DNA of 64,000 nucleotides. Origin: Chroococcus sp. FPU101. Lineage in GTDB: Bacteria > Cyanobacteriota > Cyanobacteriia > Cyanobacteriales > Microcystaceae. The notes beneath the pieces are model-generated. The model did no database searches, was not told the DNA's origin, and worked only from the letters and a program-made list of their open reading frames with translations. Below are positions 19,860-30,161 of this stretch, one piece after another. Each line of letters starts with the position of its first letter. Positions within the stretch are counted from its first letter, which is position 1. Location of the stretch: assembly GCF_017312365.1 (NCBI RefSeq), contig NZ_BLJI01000013.1, positions 55,200 through 119,199 of the forward strand, read 5' to 3'. Position numbers and translations under genes: made by a program.

Positions 19860-22061
19860 ATGAGTACAAATCGACGTTCATTTTTATCCCAGACCGCATT
19901 TGGCTTACTGACGTTGGGTGTTAGTCCAAGTGAATTAATTCGCACAACTCACAGCCTTGCTGCTGTCACACCACGAAAATTAGCGTTACTCGTTGGGATT
20001 AATGATTATGGTGAAGGAAATAGCCATTTACAAGGCTGCTTGACCGATGTTGAACGACAACAGGAATTATTAGTCTATCGTTTTGGCTTTAATCTGAGTG
20101 ATATCGTTACTTTAACCGATCAACAAGCAACACGAGACAATATCGAAACGGCTTTTCGTGAACATCTAGTCACCCAAGCGCAATCGGGAGATGTGGTCAT
20201 TTTTCATTTTAGTGGTTACGGCAATCAAATTAAGCTCACAACTGACACAGGTAATATACAAGAAATTAATAGTTTTTTACCCTGTAATGGACTATTGAAA
20301 GAAAAAACAAAAAATGAAATTGTTGAAGAAACGATTTTTTTATTAGCTCGCTCGCTGGCTACTGATCAAGTGACAATGGTTTTAGATACCAGTCATACCA
20401 CCGATGGCAAGCCGCGACAAGGTAATCTAAAAGTGCGCGCCGCGAAGCAGATCTCTTCGAGATCGTTTCCTGCAACATCAAGTAAAATCAATTCAGAAGA
20501 ATTAAGCTTATTAACCGATCTCCGCAACCGTACTAAAGCCAAACGTGGGGCAACTCCTGCAACGATTTTAGCTGCTAGTGGACAAAATCAAATGGCTACT
20601 GAGATTATCGATAATGATTGGAGTGCGGGACTATTTACCTATGCTTTAACTCAATATCTTTGGCAAACCACCGACACGAGTCAAATTTTTACAATTTTTA
20701 ATCACACCAGTCAACAAGTAGCACAACTGACAGGATTACAACAACAGCCCCAACTCCTAAAAAATCCAAAATCTCGTCTGACTTATCATTTAATTCCAGA
20801 ACAGCTAGACGGTGCCGAAGGAGTGATTACCAGTGTAAAAAGTGAAAAAATCGTGGAACTGAGTTTAACTGGTTTGAACGCTAATTTAGTTGATGAACTG
20901 GGCATATCTTCCTGTTTTGTTCTTGCCTCGTCACCCGAAGAAGTGTTACAAATCATCTCCCGACAAGGATTAACCGCTAAAGCACAACGACTTTCTTTAA
21001 CTTCATCTTTAGAAGTTGGACAAACCGTTCAAGAATGGATACGAGTTTTATCGCGACAAATCAGTTTAGTCATTGCCTTAGATAGTAGTCTATCGCGCAT
21101 TGAACGGGTTGATGCGACCAGTGCCTTAGCCACAATTGCGATCGCGCATTCTCTAGCTACCAAGGGGGAACAAAAAATCGATTGTATCTTAAGTAAAATC
21201 GATTCTAAACCCTCTGAAACCGTTAAGGATTCTGATTCGGTCATTTCACCATCAACGGCTGCTGATGCGTCTTTAGGGATGGGAAGTTATCGACTATTAT
21301 CGGTTGCAGGGACACCGATTTCGAGTACTGTAGGTCAAGACAACGAAGCCGTCAAAGGAGCCGTACAACGTTTAATACCCCAATTTAAAACCCTGTTAGC
21401 TGCCAAACTCTGGCGACTGACTGGTAATGAAGGCTCATCGCGTTTGTTAGTCACGGCAAATTTAGACCAACTCGCACCGACTCCCCAACACCTACTCCAA
21501 AAAAAGACGCGATTAACAAGTGAGACAAAACCCAAATTGTTTGTTACAGAACCACTAGCAGCCGTTCCAAAAATTGCGATCGGCACAGAAATACAATATC
21601 GTCTGACCAATGATGGACAAGAGCCAATTTATTGTCTATTAATCGGAATTGATGCGAGTGGCAACGCATTTACCCTGAGTCTAGCCCATCCTGAAACGGC
21701 ACAACTTCAAGATCAAGTAATTGCATCGAGAGAAACCCTGATTTTACCCAATCAAAATCTACCAACTTGGCGAGTAGTGGGGCCTGTGGGTTTAACCGAA
21801 ATTTTTGTGATCTGTTCTCGTTATCCCTTTAAAAAAACCTTAAAAGTGCTAGAAACCAGTCAAGTGTTTAACCATGAGCGTAACCCGATTTTTACCCTTG
21901 CTCAACCCCTTGAGGTAGCCCAATCCATTTTAGAAGATTTAGCTCTTTCAAGTGCCGTCAAGAGCGAACTTGTTAATAATTCAGCCGACTATTATGCTTT
22001 AGATGTAAACGCATGGGTAACATTGTCCTTTATTTATCAAGTCGTTGGTGAAACTAGATAG
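19860..22061 (+). CDS. Tat-exported pseudo-orthocaspase (caspase-like C14 fold, Tyr/Ser instead of His/Cys) with DUF4384
   Basis: This 733-residue protein starts at the ATG at 19860 (CTAGGAGA about 10 nt upstream); an upstream in-frame extension overlaps sat and lacks support. It has a twin-arginine signal (NRRSFL). The caspase fold begins at LALLVGINDYGEG. Where active enzymes have SGHG this one has HFSGYGNQ (Tyr120), and where they have DSCHSG it has LDTSHT (Ser178), so both catalytic residues are replaced. A DUF4384 domain sits in the C-terminal third (about 570-680). Cyanobacterial pseudo-orthocaspases with this Tyr/Ser pair are a known subgroup without expected protease activity. A repeat-like insert encodes about residues 195-205. 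Confidence 0.88.
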   Translation: MSTNRRSFLSQTAFGLLTLGVSPSELIRTTHSLAAVTPRKLALLVGINDYGEGNSHLQGCLTDVERQQELLVYRFGFNLSDIVTLTDQQATRDNIETAFREHLVTQAQSGDVVIFHFSGYGNQIKLTTDTGNIQEINSFLPCNGLLKEKTKNEIVEETIFLLARSLATDQVTMVLDTSHTTDGKPRQGNLKVRAAKQISSRSFPATSSKINSEELSLLTDLRNRTKAKRGATPATILAASGQNQMATEIIDNDWSAGLFTYALTQYLWQTTDTSQIFTIFNHTSQQVAQLTGLQQQPQLLKNPKSRLTYHLIPEQLDGAEGVITSVKSEKIVELSLTGLNANLVDELGISSCFVLASSPEEVLQIISRQGLTAKAQRLSLTSSLEVGQTVQEWIRVLSRQISLVIALDSSLSRIERVDATSALATIAIAHSLATKGEQKIDCILSKIDSKPSETVKDSDSVISPSTAADASLGMGSYRLLSVAGTPISSTVGQDNEAVKGAVQRLIPQFKTLLAAKLWRLTGNEGSSRLLVTANLDQLAPTPQHLLQKKTRLTSETKPKLFVTEPLAAVPKIAIGTEIQYRLTNDGQEPIYCLLIGIDASGNAFTLSLAHPETAQLQDQVIASRETLILPNQNLPTWRVVGPVGLTEIFVICSRYPFKKTLKVLETSQVFNHERNPIFTLAQPLEVAQSILEDLALSSAVKSELVNNSADYYALDVNAWVTLSFIYQVVGETR

Positions 22062-22132
22062 AATATTTTAATAGGTTGAAGAGTGGTCGCATTCTCAATA
22101 TCATATTAAACATTAAAGGCTAAACATTAATA

Positions 22133-23794
22133 ATGAGCATTCTTCCTCAAACGACCCAACGTCGCCTCAAAAAAATTCCTCAAATTCCTGGTGTTGTGTG
22201 GGAAGGTGATCGACGTTCGTTATTAGGCTTAAAAACGTCGATGGAGCCTGAACATGAGGGAGCCGAAGAGTGCGTGATCTGGGTTGATGGTTCAGAAGGT
22301 TTTGTTAGAGCAATGGATGTGGTTTCGGTCGATGCAGGGCCAGAAGCGATCGTCAGAACCTTTTTACGGGCAATTGAAACACCCCATCGTCCCGCTAAAC
22401 CTGCACGTCCTCAGAAAATTGTCGTGCGTAATAAAGAAATTCACTTTTTTTTACGCGGTGTCTTACAAAACCTCGATATTGATATTGAACTGATCCCAGA
22501 ATTACCTCTGATTGATGAATTGTTCAGAGGATTCGAGGAAATGAACCATTCTCGACCCCCTGCATTACCAGAAACACAAGAAGCAGCCTTGAAAAAAACC
22601 GCCCTAGAGATCTGGCAAGAGGCACCTTGGTATGTTTTGGCAGATTATGATATTTTATCCATCAAAATCAATCAATGGGGTGTAGATACCCTCTATGCTT
22701 GTGTGATGGGAATGTTAGGGCAAGAATATGGAGTGATTTTATATCGATCGCTCGACTCTCTAAAACAGTTCCGTCTCGCTGCATTAGAAAAAAAATCCCT
22801 TGAACAGTTAGAAAAAGCTTTTTTGTCTCAAGATTGTTGGTTTCTCAGTTATGAAGCTATTGAAACAAGCGAATCTGATGACGATGACGATGACGAGGGA
22901 GTTGATTTATCAAACTTAGACGTTTCTCAAATTCGTCCTGTTTTTGGTAGTGTTCATCCCTATGAAGGCATTAGACCCTATTTAGATGAAGAAGAAGCGA
23001 TCGCGGTTAATGTTGCTTTACAATCGCTCTACCGTTTTTTCCGCAATACCCAAGCTGAATTAGCCGAAGAAACCCTACAACCCATTAGTAAGCGTTTTCG
23101 GATCTCTCTAACGTCTGAGTCGGATCAAGAAACCATATCGACAACGGTGACAACGCTACCTGAATTATCGGGTGAGTTTTTAGCTATGGTCGAACAAGTG
23201 GAAGATGATGATGATGATGATGATTTTGACGATGATGACGATGATGAAAATTCTTTCTCACTCAAGGAAGATTTAATTCCAGATAATTCTTTTTTGAGTC
23301 TAGGGATGATATCTTGGGAAATGCACGAACAAATTAGAACACGTCCTCAGATTTATTATCAAAATCAAAATTGTCCACAAAAAGGCGATGGATTGCCAAT
23401 TATTATGGTACAAACGAGTCGCCCCAAAGCTAAAGAAATTATTCAAAGAATTAAAGAGGGCGGCGGGTTAAAAGCTATTTGTTTTAATCCTGGTGAAGAT
23501 CCTTTTACAGATGCGACTTATGATCTGGGTATCCTACAACTTAATAATGGTGATTTGTATCTTTTTGGTGAATTTATTGGCGATGACCCCGAACACATGA
23601 AGGCTCGCAAAAACTGGGAAAATCGTTCTCAAAAATCCAAGGGTTATTGTGGCTTAATTATTGCGATGGGAGTTACTGGATCATCTCGTGGTAATCCTCA
23701 ATTATCGGATATGTTGGGTTTGTTTGAAGCTCAAGTAATGAAGAGTAAGGATTTAGATCTAGGGGTTCTACAATTACTACCTCATTTTGACTAG
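22133..23794 (+). CDS. DUF6930-type conserved cyanobacterial protein with poly-Asp tracts
   Basis: This 553-residue cytoplasmic protein is of unknown function. The N-terminal half resembles the DUF6930 family (WEGDRRSLLGLKTSM and IVVRNKEIHFFLRGVLQNL). Two long aspartate-rich tracts, near residues 246-254 and 360-375, are encoded by repeating GAT/GAC codons and mark flexible acidic linkers. The C-terminal domain (from about residue 400) contains LGILQLNNGDLYLFGEF and seems conserved. The gene follows the pseudo-orthocaspase by 71 nt and may be co-transcribed with the SRPBCC gene 35 nt downstream. Confidence 0.65.
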   Translation: MSILPQTTQRRLKKIPQIPGVVWEGDRRSLLGLKTSMEPEHEGAEECVIWVDGSEGFVRAMDVVSVDAGPEAIVRTFLRAIETPHRPAKPARPQKIVVRNKEIHFFLRGVLQNLDIDIELIPELPLIDELFRGFEEMNHSRPPALPETQEAALKKTALEIWQEAPWYVLADYDILSIKINQWGVDTLYACVMGMLGQEYGVILYRSLDSLKQFRLAALEKKSLEQLEKAFLSQDCWFLSYEAIETSESDDDDDDEGVDLSNLDVSQIRPVFGSVHPYEGIRPYLDEEEAIAVNVALQSLYRFFRNTQAELAEETLQPISKRFRISLTSESDQETISTTVTTLPELSGEFLAMVEQVEDDDDDDDFDDDDDDENSFSLKEDLIPDNSFLSLGMISWEMHEQIRTRPQIYYQNQNCPQKGDGLPIIMVQTSRPKAKEIIQRIKEGGGLKAICFNPGEDPFTDATYDLGILQLNNGDLYLFGEFIGDDPEHMKARKNWENRSQKSKGYCGLIIAMGVTGSSRGNPQLSDMLGLFEAQVMKSKDLDLGVLQLLPHFD

Positions 23795-23829
23795 AATAAA
23801 TAAAGATACATAAAAATTAACATTGCTCA

Positions 23830-24291
23830 ATGTCACTTCATCAAACTTTTGAACAAGCGATCCAGATTAAGGCTAGTGCGACAGCTGTCGAAAAGTGTTT
23901 AACTGATTTAGAATTAATGCACCGTTGGTTAAATCCTGCTCTTAAGTGTGAACCAATAGGAGAATGGACAACAAATATCGGCGGTCGCAGTCGTTTTTTG
24001 ATTTCAATTCCACTGATTAAGCCGACTTTAAAAAGTGTCGTAATTGAACGCGAACCTGGTTTAATTGTCTGGCAATTTGAAGGATTTTTTCAAGGATGCG
24101 ATCGCTGGGAGTGTCAACCCAATGCTCAAGGAACAAAGTTATATAACCGCTTTGAATTTAAGATATCTAATCCGATTGTGAAATGGGGTTTTAATACGTT
24201 TGCCGCTAACTTGACCAAAAATGATATGAAAGCTCAACTCAGACGACTCAAACGAGTTGCTGAAGCTGTTTATCTGACTGAACAAGGTTAA
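23830..24291 (+). CDS. SRPBCC (START-like/polyketide-cyclase-fold) family protein
   Basis: This 153-residue single-domain protein shows the START/SRPBCC pattern: a beta strand (QAIQIKASATAVEKCLTDL), a WLNPALKCEP segment and a C-terminal helix (FAANLTKNDMKAQLRRLK). The fold binds hydrophobic ligands. The ligand here is unknown. It lies 35 nt downstream of the DUF6930 gene on the same strand. Confidence 0.8.
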   Translation: MSLHQTFEQAIQIKASATAVEKCLTDLELMHRWLNPALKCEPIGEWTTNIGGRSRFLISIPLIKPTLKSVVIEREPGLIVWQFEGFFQGCDRWECQPNAQGTKLYNRFEFKISNPIVKWGFNTFAANLTKNDMKAQLRRLKRVAEAVYLTEQG

Positions 24292-24406
24292 GAAACACAT
24301 TCCCCAAAAAATAGCTAAAGTCAGATCATTGATTCCTTTGGGGAAGCAGATCAGTTAAAATTTGATTAATAATCGGGAACAAATTTTCTCTTCTTGCTTT
24401 CTAAAG

Positions 24407-27400
24407 ATGAATTTTGAAGATGCACTAGCGATCGTTGATCAGGTTTTGGCACCTCGATCCTTAAATAAAGTTCAGCAGATTGTCTTAGAACACTCTTGGC
24501 AGGGGCTTTCTTATGGAGAGATTGCTAATATTACCGATTATGATGAAGGCTATCTTAAAGATACAGGTGCGAAACTCTGGCAAACCTTGTCCGATGTTTT
24601 TGGCAAGAAAGTCACTAAACAAAATCTTCAGTTAACGGTTCAATATTATTACAAAAAACAGCAAGTATCATCGAAAGTTGTTTCGCTTATTTCCCCATCT
24701 TCGCAACGTTTGATTCAAGATTGGGGAGAAGCGATCGATACTTCGATTTTTTATGGACGAAATTTAGAATTAACCACCCTCAGTCAATGGATCGTCGATG
24801 ATCAATGTCGTCTGATTGCGATTTTGGGAATGGGTGGGATTGGCAAAACAACCCTATCAGTCAAAGTAGCTGAACTTGTCCAAAAAAATTTTCAGTTTCT
24901 CATCTGGCGCTCGCTACGTCATGCACCATCCTTTGATGAACTAGCCACGGAATTAATTTTATTTCTCTCGCGTCAAAAAGAAATCCAAATTCCCCCAACA
25001 ACCGAGGGAAAAACCACTCGTTTACTAAACTATCTACGTCAATCTCGCTGTCTGCTAATTCTGGATAATTTTGAATCGATTTTGCAAAGTGGTAGTCAAA
25101 CGGGACAGTATCAAGACCATTATTTAGGATATCAAAACTGGTTACAAGCGATCGCACAAACTCGTCATCAGAGTTGTGTCTTACTCACCAGTCGAGAAAA
25201 ACCTCAAGAAGTTCGCATCCATGAAGGTGTATCGCTTCCCGTTCGTTCTCTGCAATTACAAGGGCTTAGCGTTGCCGAAGGACAAGAATTATTTTTTGCC
25301 AAAGGTTGCTTTAGTTACGATCAACGAGATTGGCAGGATATTTTTGAACATTATGCTGGAAATCCACTGGCTTTAAAAATGGTGGCAGCCGCAGTACAAG
25401 AATTATTTGATGGTGATACAAGTGAATTACTATCTTGTATGCGAGCAGGAAGACTCAATTTTGCTGATATTCATGAATTATTAGAACGTCAGTTTGAACG
25501 ACTTTCGGATGTGGAACAACAAGTCATGTACTGGCTATCGATTAATCGAGAACCTGTTACCGCAAAAGAACTCGAAAACGATCTGGTTTCTCCCGTTATT
25601 GCTCAACAGTTATTCGGTGCGCTGCAATCTCTCAAACAACGCTCTTTAATTGAACGACAGGACAAACAATGGCTGTTACAACCTGTGGTGATGGAATATA
25701 CGACGACTCGTTTAGTTATTGCGATCACCCAAGAAATTATCCAGAACCGAGCCGAATTGTTACAAAATTATGCTCTGATGAAGGCTCATACCAAAGACTA
25801 TATCCGACAAGCACAAATTTATTTTATCGTTGAACCTGTTATTAATCGATTACTGATGGCTCTGGGTAACTATGAAACCATCGCACAACATCTAAAAACG
25901 ATCGTTCGTTCCTTACAACAATCTGGTTTACGTCAACCAGGCTATGCGGGTGGTAATATTCTAAATCTGCTGTTACAAATGCAACTCGATCTCAGTCATG
26001 ATGACTTTTCAGGGTTGTCTATTTGGCAAGCTCATCTACAAGATGCGAAATTGCATCATGTCAACTTTACTCAATGTGACTTTTCACGCTCGGTTTTTGC
26101 TCAATCCTTTAGTGGGGTTTTAGCGGTGGCTTTTAGTCCAGATGGTAAAATCGCAGCAACGGGTAACGCTAACTGTGAGGTGCATTGCTGGCAAGTTAGC
26201 GATCGCCAACGTCTTTTAACCCTGTCAGGTCATACGGGTTGGGTGCGGAAAGTTGTTTTTAGTCCCGATGGTCAATTCCTTGCTAGTAGCAGTGAAGACC
26301 AAACAATTAAACTGTGGCGGATGTCAGATGGTCAATGTCTTTACACATTTACTGAACATACGGATAGTACCTACGGTCTAGATTTTAGCCCTGATGGTCA
26401 ATTCCTCGCTAGCTGTGGCAATGACTGTACGATTAGAATTTGGCAAATCAATAATGGAACTTGTCAGGGGATCTTGACGGGACACACCGCAGGCATACTG
26501 ACGGTTAACTTTAGTCCAGATGGTCAATTCCTCGCTAGTAGCGGCTTTGATAATACAATCCGTCTTTGGGATGTCGCCCATCAGCAATGTATAAGAATTA
26601 TTACAGAACATAGACATTGGGTCGGTGGTGTGCAATTTAGTCCAGATGGTAAACGCTTGGTCAGTGCAAGCTGTGATAACACCGTAAGAGTTTGGCAAGT
26701 CGATACAGGTGAGTGTCTAGCCATCCTCAGCGATCATAGTCAATGGGTTTGGAAAGCAGTCTGGAGTCCCGACGGTACTAAAATTGCTAGTGGTGGGGAA
26801 GATCAGACGATTCGCATCTGGGATAGTAGAACAGGTGATTGTCTACACATCCTTCAAGGTCATAAAAGTAGAGTGTGGAGTCTCGATTTTAGTCCAGATA
26901 GCCAGACTCTAGTAAGTGCGAGTGAAGATCAAACCATTCGTTTTTGGCAAGTCAGTACAGGTCATTGTAGTGCGAGTATTCAAGGTTATACCAATTGGGT
27001 AAAAGCGATCGCATTTAGTCCCTGTGGTCGGATCTTAGCCACAGGTCACAAAGATCGGATGCTTCGGGTTTGGAGTGTCGAAGATCATCAAACCATTTGG
27101 GAAATTAAAGCCCATACTAGAGGTATCCCTGCAATCGCTTTTCATCCAGATGGACAGATTTTGGCTAGTGGTAGCGAAGATAAAACCGTTAAACTGTGGA
27201 ATATCAAAAATCGCATCAATGTACAGACTCTAAAAGGTCATACTGATGAAGTTTGGTCGGTGTCTTTTCATCCAGATGGAAAAATCCTAGCCAGTAGTAG
27301 TCATGATCAAACGATTAAACTCTGGGAGATCCAATCAGGTCAATGTATTAAAACCCTCACTGGACATAGCGATCGCATTCCCACGGTTACTTTTAATCCA

Positions 27401-27955
27401 CAGGGAACGTTACTAGCGAGTGGTAGTGATGATCATACGATTAAATTGTGGGACATTAATCAAGGTCATCTGAAAACGCTCTCTGGACATTCGGCAAGAG
27501 TTGGAGCGATCGCATTTAGTCCCGATGGTCAATGGTTAGTTAGTGCTAGTTTAGATCAGACGATTCGTTTATGGGAAATACCGTCAGGTCAATGTATTCG
27601 TAGTTTTACAGGTCATCAGGGATGGGTCATGTCGGTAGTCTTTTTTCCCGACGGTCAAAAAATCGCTAGTGCCAGTTGTGATCAGACAATAAAAATCTGG
27701 AATGTGAGTACGGGATATTGTATTAACACTTTAGACGGTCACAAAAATTGGATTTGGGGTCTTGCCATTAGTCCAGATGGTTCCTATTTGGCTAGTGCTA
27801 GTGAAGATGAAACAATCAAGATGTGGCAGACTCAGACCGAAACTTGTGTCAGTGTACTGAGAGCAAAACAACCTTATGAGGGGATGCAGTTTGATCAAGT
27901 TACTGGTCTAACACTGGCTCAAACAACGATGTTAAAAGTTCTCGGTGCATCTTAA
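24407..27955 (+). CDS. STAND NTPase: HTH-like N-terminus, NB-ARC, 14 WD40 repeats
   Basis: This 1182-residue cytoplasmic protein starts at ATG 24407 (MNFEDALAIV); a TTG at 24362 is less likely. An N-terminal helix-turn-helix-like module (about residues 1-80) precedes an NB-ARC ATPase with Walker A GMGGIGKTT at 141-149 and Walker B LLILDNFES near 225. From about residue 565 there are 14 WD40 units, enough for two seven-bladed propellers. Each carries a variant of SPDGQFLASSSEDQTIKLW. Repeats 2-4 and 9-13 are especially alike, pointing to recent internal duplication. Such STAND proteins are thought to be signal-triggered switches, some in cell suicide or defence. The trigger and output here are unknown. 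Confidence 0.88.
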   Translation: MNFEDALAIVDQVLAPRSLNKVQQIVLEHSWQGLSYGEIANITDYDEGYLKDTGAKLWQTLSDVFGKKVTKQNLQLTVQYYYKKQQVSSKVVSLISPSSQRLIQDWGEAIDTSIFYGRNLELTTLSQWIVDDQCRLIAILGMGGIGKTTLSVKVAELVQKNFQFLIWRSLRHAPSFDELATELILFLSRQKEIQIPPTTEGKTTRLLNYLRQSRCLLILDNFESILQSGSQTGQYQDHYLGYQNWLQAIAQTRHQSCVLLTSREKPQEVRIHEGVSLPVRSLQLQGLSVAEGQELFFAKGCFSYDQRDWQDIFEHYAGNPLALKMVAAAVQELFDGDTSELLSCMRAGRLNFADIHELLERQFERLSDVEQQVMYWLSINREPVTAKELENDLVSPVIAQQLFGALQSLKQRSLIERQDKQWLLQPVVMEYTTTRLVIAITQEIIQNRAELLQNYALMKAHTKDYIRQAQIYFIVEPVINRLLMALGNYETIAQHLKTIVRSLQQSGLRQPGYAGGNILNLLLQMQLDLSHDDFSGLSIWQAHLQDAKLHHVNFTQCDFSRSVFAQSFSGVLAVAFSPDGKIAATGNANCEVHCWQVSDRQRLLTLSGHTGWVRKVVFSPDGQFLASSSEDQTIKLWRMSDGQCLYTFTEHTDSTYGLDFSPDGQFLASCGNDCTIRIWQINNGTCQGILTGHTAGILTVNFSPDGQFLASSGFDNTIRLWDVAHQQCIRIITEHRHWVGGVQFSPDGKRLVSASCDNTVRVWQVDTGECLAILSDHSQWVWKAVWSPDGTKIASGGEDQTIRIWDSRTGDCLHILQGHKSRVWSLDFSPDSQTLVSASEDQTIRFWQVSTGHCSASIQGYTNWVKAIAFSPCGRILATGHKDRMLRVWSVEDHQTIWEIKAHTRGIPAIAFHPDGQILASGSEDKTVKLWNIKNRINVQTLKGHTDEVWSVSFHPDGKILASSSHDQTIKLWEIQSGQCIKTLTGHSDRIPTVTFNPQGTLLASGSDDHTIKLWDINQGHLKTLSGHSARVGAIAFSPDGQWLVSASLDQTIRLWEIPSGQCIRSFTGHQGWVMSVVFFPDGQKIASASCDQTIKIWNVSTGYCINTLDGHKNWIWGLAISPDGSYLASASEDETIKMWQTQTETCVSVLRAKQPYEGMQFDQVTGLTLAQTTMLKVLGAS

Positions 27956-27983
27956 ACTTCCTAGAATAGTACAAATATATTAT

Positions 27984-30161
27984 ATGAGTAATCCTCAAAG
28001 AGACATACCCAAATCACTGATTAAAACATCACGCGACGAAATCGATCTACCCTCTTTAGCGATCTATAAACAAGAAAATAGTACCGCAACCCCCGAACCA
28101 GTAGAAACACTTCCTAGTGATCTAAAGGGTTATGCGTTTACGGTTGGGGCCTTATTTCAAGCACAAAACCGACCTCAAGAGGATGGAACTCTGTTATATA
28201 CAGGGGATGGGATGATGTATCGTTTGGGGTTTGAAAACGGAACAGCCAGTCTAAAAACCCGTATTGCTAAAACGCCTTGTTATTATGCAGATCGACCCAC
28301 TCAATATTATCTAGCAGAGTCTTTTCGTTCAGTCCCTAAATCTAAATTTGCAACTAAAGATCTCAAGCATCGAATTTTTTCTTATTTTGCAGGTTTTCGA
28401 GATGGGGGTCAAAGTAGATTTAGTATTATTTTAGGCGCGAGAAACCAACTCAATACAGCCTTTTTACGAACAAGAGATCATCTATTAGTGACGATCGATG
28501 CTGGTCGTCCTCATATTGTAGATCCAATTACTTTAGAACTGATCGAACCCACTGGAGAGACTTCAGACTGGAAAGGAATTTTCCCTTTTGTCCCAAAACT
28601 ACAGAAAAACAATCTTTTTGATACTTATATTAATTCAGCCCATCCTCTGACTGATCTAAGTACCATCATCAATAATGATTCACCCGATGAATTTTATACA
28701 ACTAACTACTCAACAGGATACAACGGAAAATATAGAAAACCTGTTAATAAATTGTTTGATCATGTATTAGGGCCGTTATTTCAAAAAGTACTTGGTAAGC
28801 CAGCCGATCCCGATGATTTTGGTCGTTATACCTATTTAATTCGCTATCGATTTGGCGAAGAAAAACCCCTCAAACGTTGGCGGATGCTGTTACCCAATGG
28901 TGAACCCGTTTTAGTCGAACAATCTCTACATCAATTAGCCATCACCGAAGAGTATATTATTATGTCTGATATTACCTTCAAGATGGAATTTACTCAGATT
29001 TTTTCCCCCTTCTTTACAGGATTTTTGAAATTCATGATTTTTAAGAATCTTAAAATAGATTGGTTGGGAGCGTGGATTTATGGTGTATTTTTGAAACAAC
29101 TTAGACCCTTACCCTATGGGGCTTTGTATATTATTAAACGTGCTGATTTGGAGAAAAATACAACAGAATTAGTGGCACAAAGAGCGATCGTTCCGACAGA
29201 GATTTCCCATTTTGCCGCCGATTATACCAATCCAAATCACAAAATTACCATTCATATCGGTCATAATAACGGTTGGGATGTCACTGAAGGAATTACCCGT
29301 TACGATCGTCCTGTTGCCCAATTTCCCTATCTACGGAAAGATTTAGAAGGGATGATGACGGGAACCACAGATTTAGGTTCTCTCGGACGCTATGTAATTG
29401 ATGGCGAAACGGGTAAAATTCTTCAGTATCAACGAGTATCAGAAGAACCTGCTACTTGGTCATTATCTGTGTATACCCATCGGGAACTGAAACGCGATAA
29501 CTCACAAGAAACGGCACAAACAGTTAAAAATATTTATTGGGTATCGTGGGGATTTTCTTGGGAATTGATTCCTGAGCGCATCTATAATGCTTATAAAAAT
29601 GATCTTAATCGAACGGTTCAAAGTACAGATTTACCAAGCGATCGTCGTCCAACTGTTTTACTTCGTTTAAATACAGAAACGATGACAATTGAGGATCAGT
29701 ACCATTTTCCTAACAATTATTTTCCTTGTTCACCTCAGTTTATTCCCAGTTCTGATCCCACACCAGAAGGTCAAGATCCCTCAACTCATGGTTATATTGT
29801 TTGTCTAATTCTTAAAGATAATCCAGAAAATGTAGAACAACCTCAAGATGAATTCTGGATTTTTCATGCTGACGATCTCAACAATAAACCGATCTATCGT
29901 CTCCGTTCTCCAGATCCCAAACAACCTTTAAATATTGCCCTGACTTTACATACAACGTGGATAGAAAGCCTTTATTCTGAAGGAGATGAGCAGGAACGTC
30001 AACACAAACGAGAACAAGCATTAAAGCGCGATTACGATCATTTCTTGCCTGATACATGGCCAATTATTCAAGAATTAGCCAAAGATTTTGTTTATCCCAA
30101 TTTCATTAAACAAACTCCCGAGAAAGATTTTGAGAAAGAAATTCTATCGGATCAACAATAA
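27984..30161 (+). CDS. Carotenoid oxygenase (RPE65/CCD) family protein
   Basis: This 725-residue protein begins at ATG 27984; an upstream in-frame start overlaps the STAND gene. The N-terminal block LPSDLKGYAFTVGALFQ followed by GDGMMYRLGFENGTASL is the carotenoid cleavage dioxygenase opening. Candidate iron-binding histidines lie in SHFAADYTNP, IHIGHNNGWD, YTHREL and LHTTWIESLY. The family cleaves carotenoid or stilbene double bonds with non-haem iron. At 725 residues it is longer than typical bacterial CCDs (about 480), through insertions, so substrate and activity are open. Its last 12 codons lie in the first copy of a 59-bp tandem repeat. Confidence 0.75.
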   Translation: MSNPQRDIPKSLIKTSRDEIDLPSLAIYKQENSTATPEPVETLPSDLKGYAFTVGALFQAQNRPQEDGTLLYTGDGMMYRLGFENGTASLKTRIAKTPCYYADRPTQYYLAESFRSVPKSKFATKDLKHRIFSYFAGFRDGGQSRFSIILGARNQLNTAFLRTRDHLLVTIDAGRPHIVDPITLELIEPTGETSDWKGIFPFVPKLQKNNLFDTYINSAHPLTDLSTIINNDSPDEFYTTNYSTGYNGKYRKPVNKLFDHVLGPLFQKVLGKPADPDDFGRYTYLIRYRFGEEKPLKRWRMLLPNGEPVLVEQSLHQLAITEEYIIMSDITFKMEFTQIFSPFFTGFLKFMIFKNLKIDWLGAWIYGVFLKQLRPLPYGALYIIKRADLEKNTTELVAQRAIVPTEISHFAADYTNPNHKITIHIGHNNGWDVTEGITRYDRPVAQFPYLRKDLEGMMTGTTDLGSLGRYVIDGETGKILQYQRVSEEPATWSLSVYTHRELKRDNSQETAQTVKNIYWVSWGFSWELIPERIYNAYKNDLNRTVQSTDLPSDRRPTVLLRLNTETMTIEDQYHFPNNYFPCSPQFIPSSDPTPEGQDPSTHGYIVCLILKDNPENVEQPQDEFWIFHADDLNNKPIYRLRSPDPKQPLNIALTLHTTWIESLYSEGDEQERQHKREQALKRDYDHFLPDTWPIIQELAKDFVYPNFIKQTPEKDFEKEILSDQQ

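Noticed and set aside
23195..23260. Run of Asp codons as possible frameshift or assembly slip in the DUF6930-type gene
   Set aside because: The frame stays open on both sides and a second, shorter Asp tract occurs earlier in the same protein, so this is a natural acidic linker.
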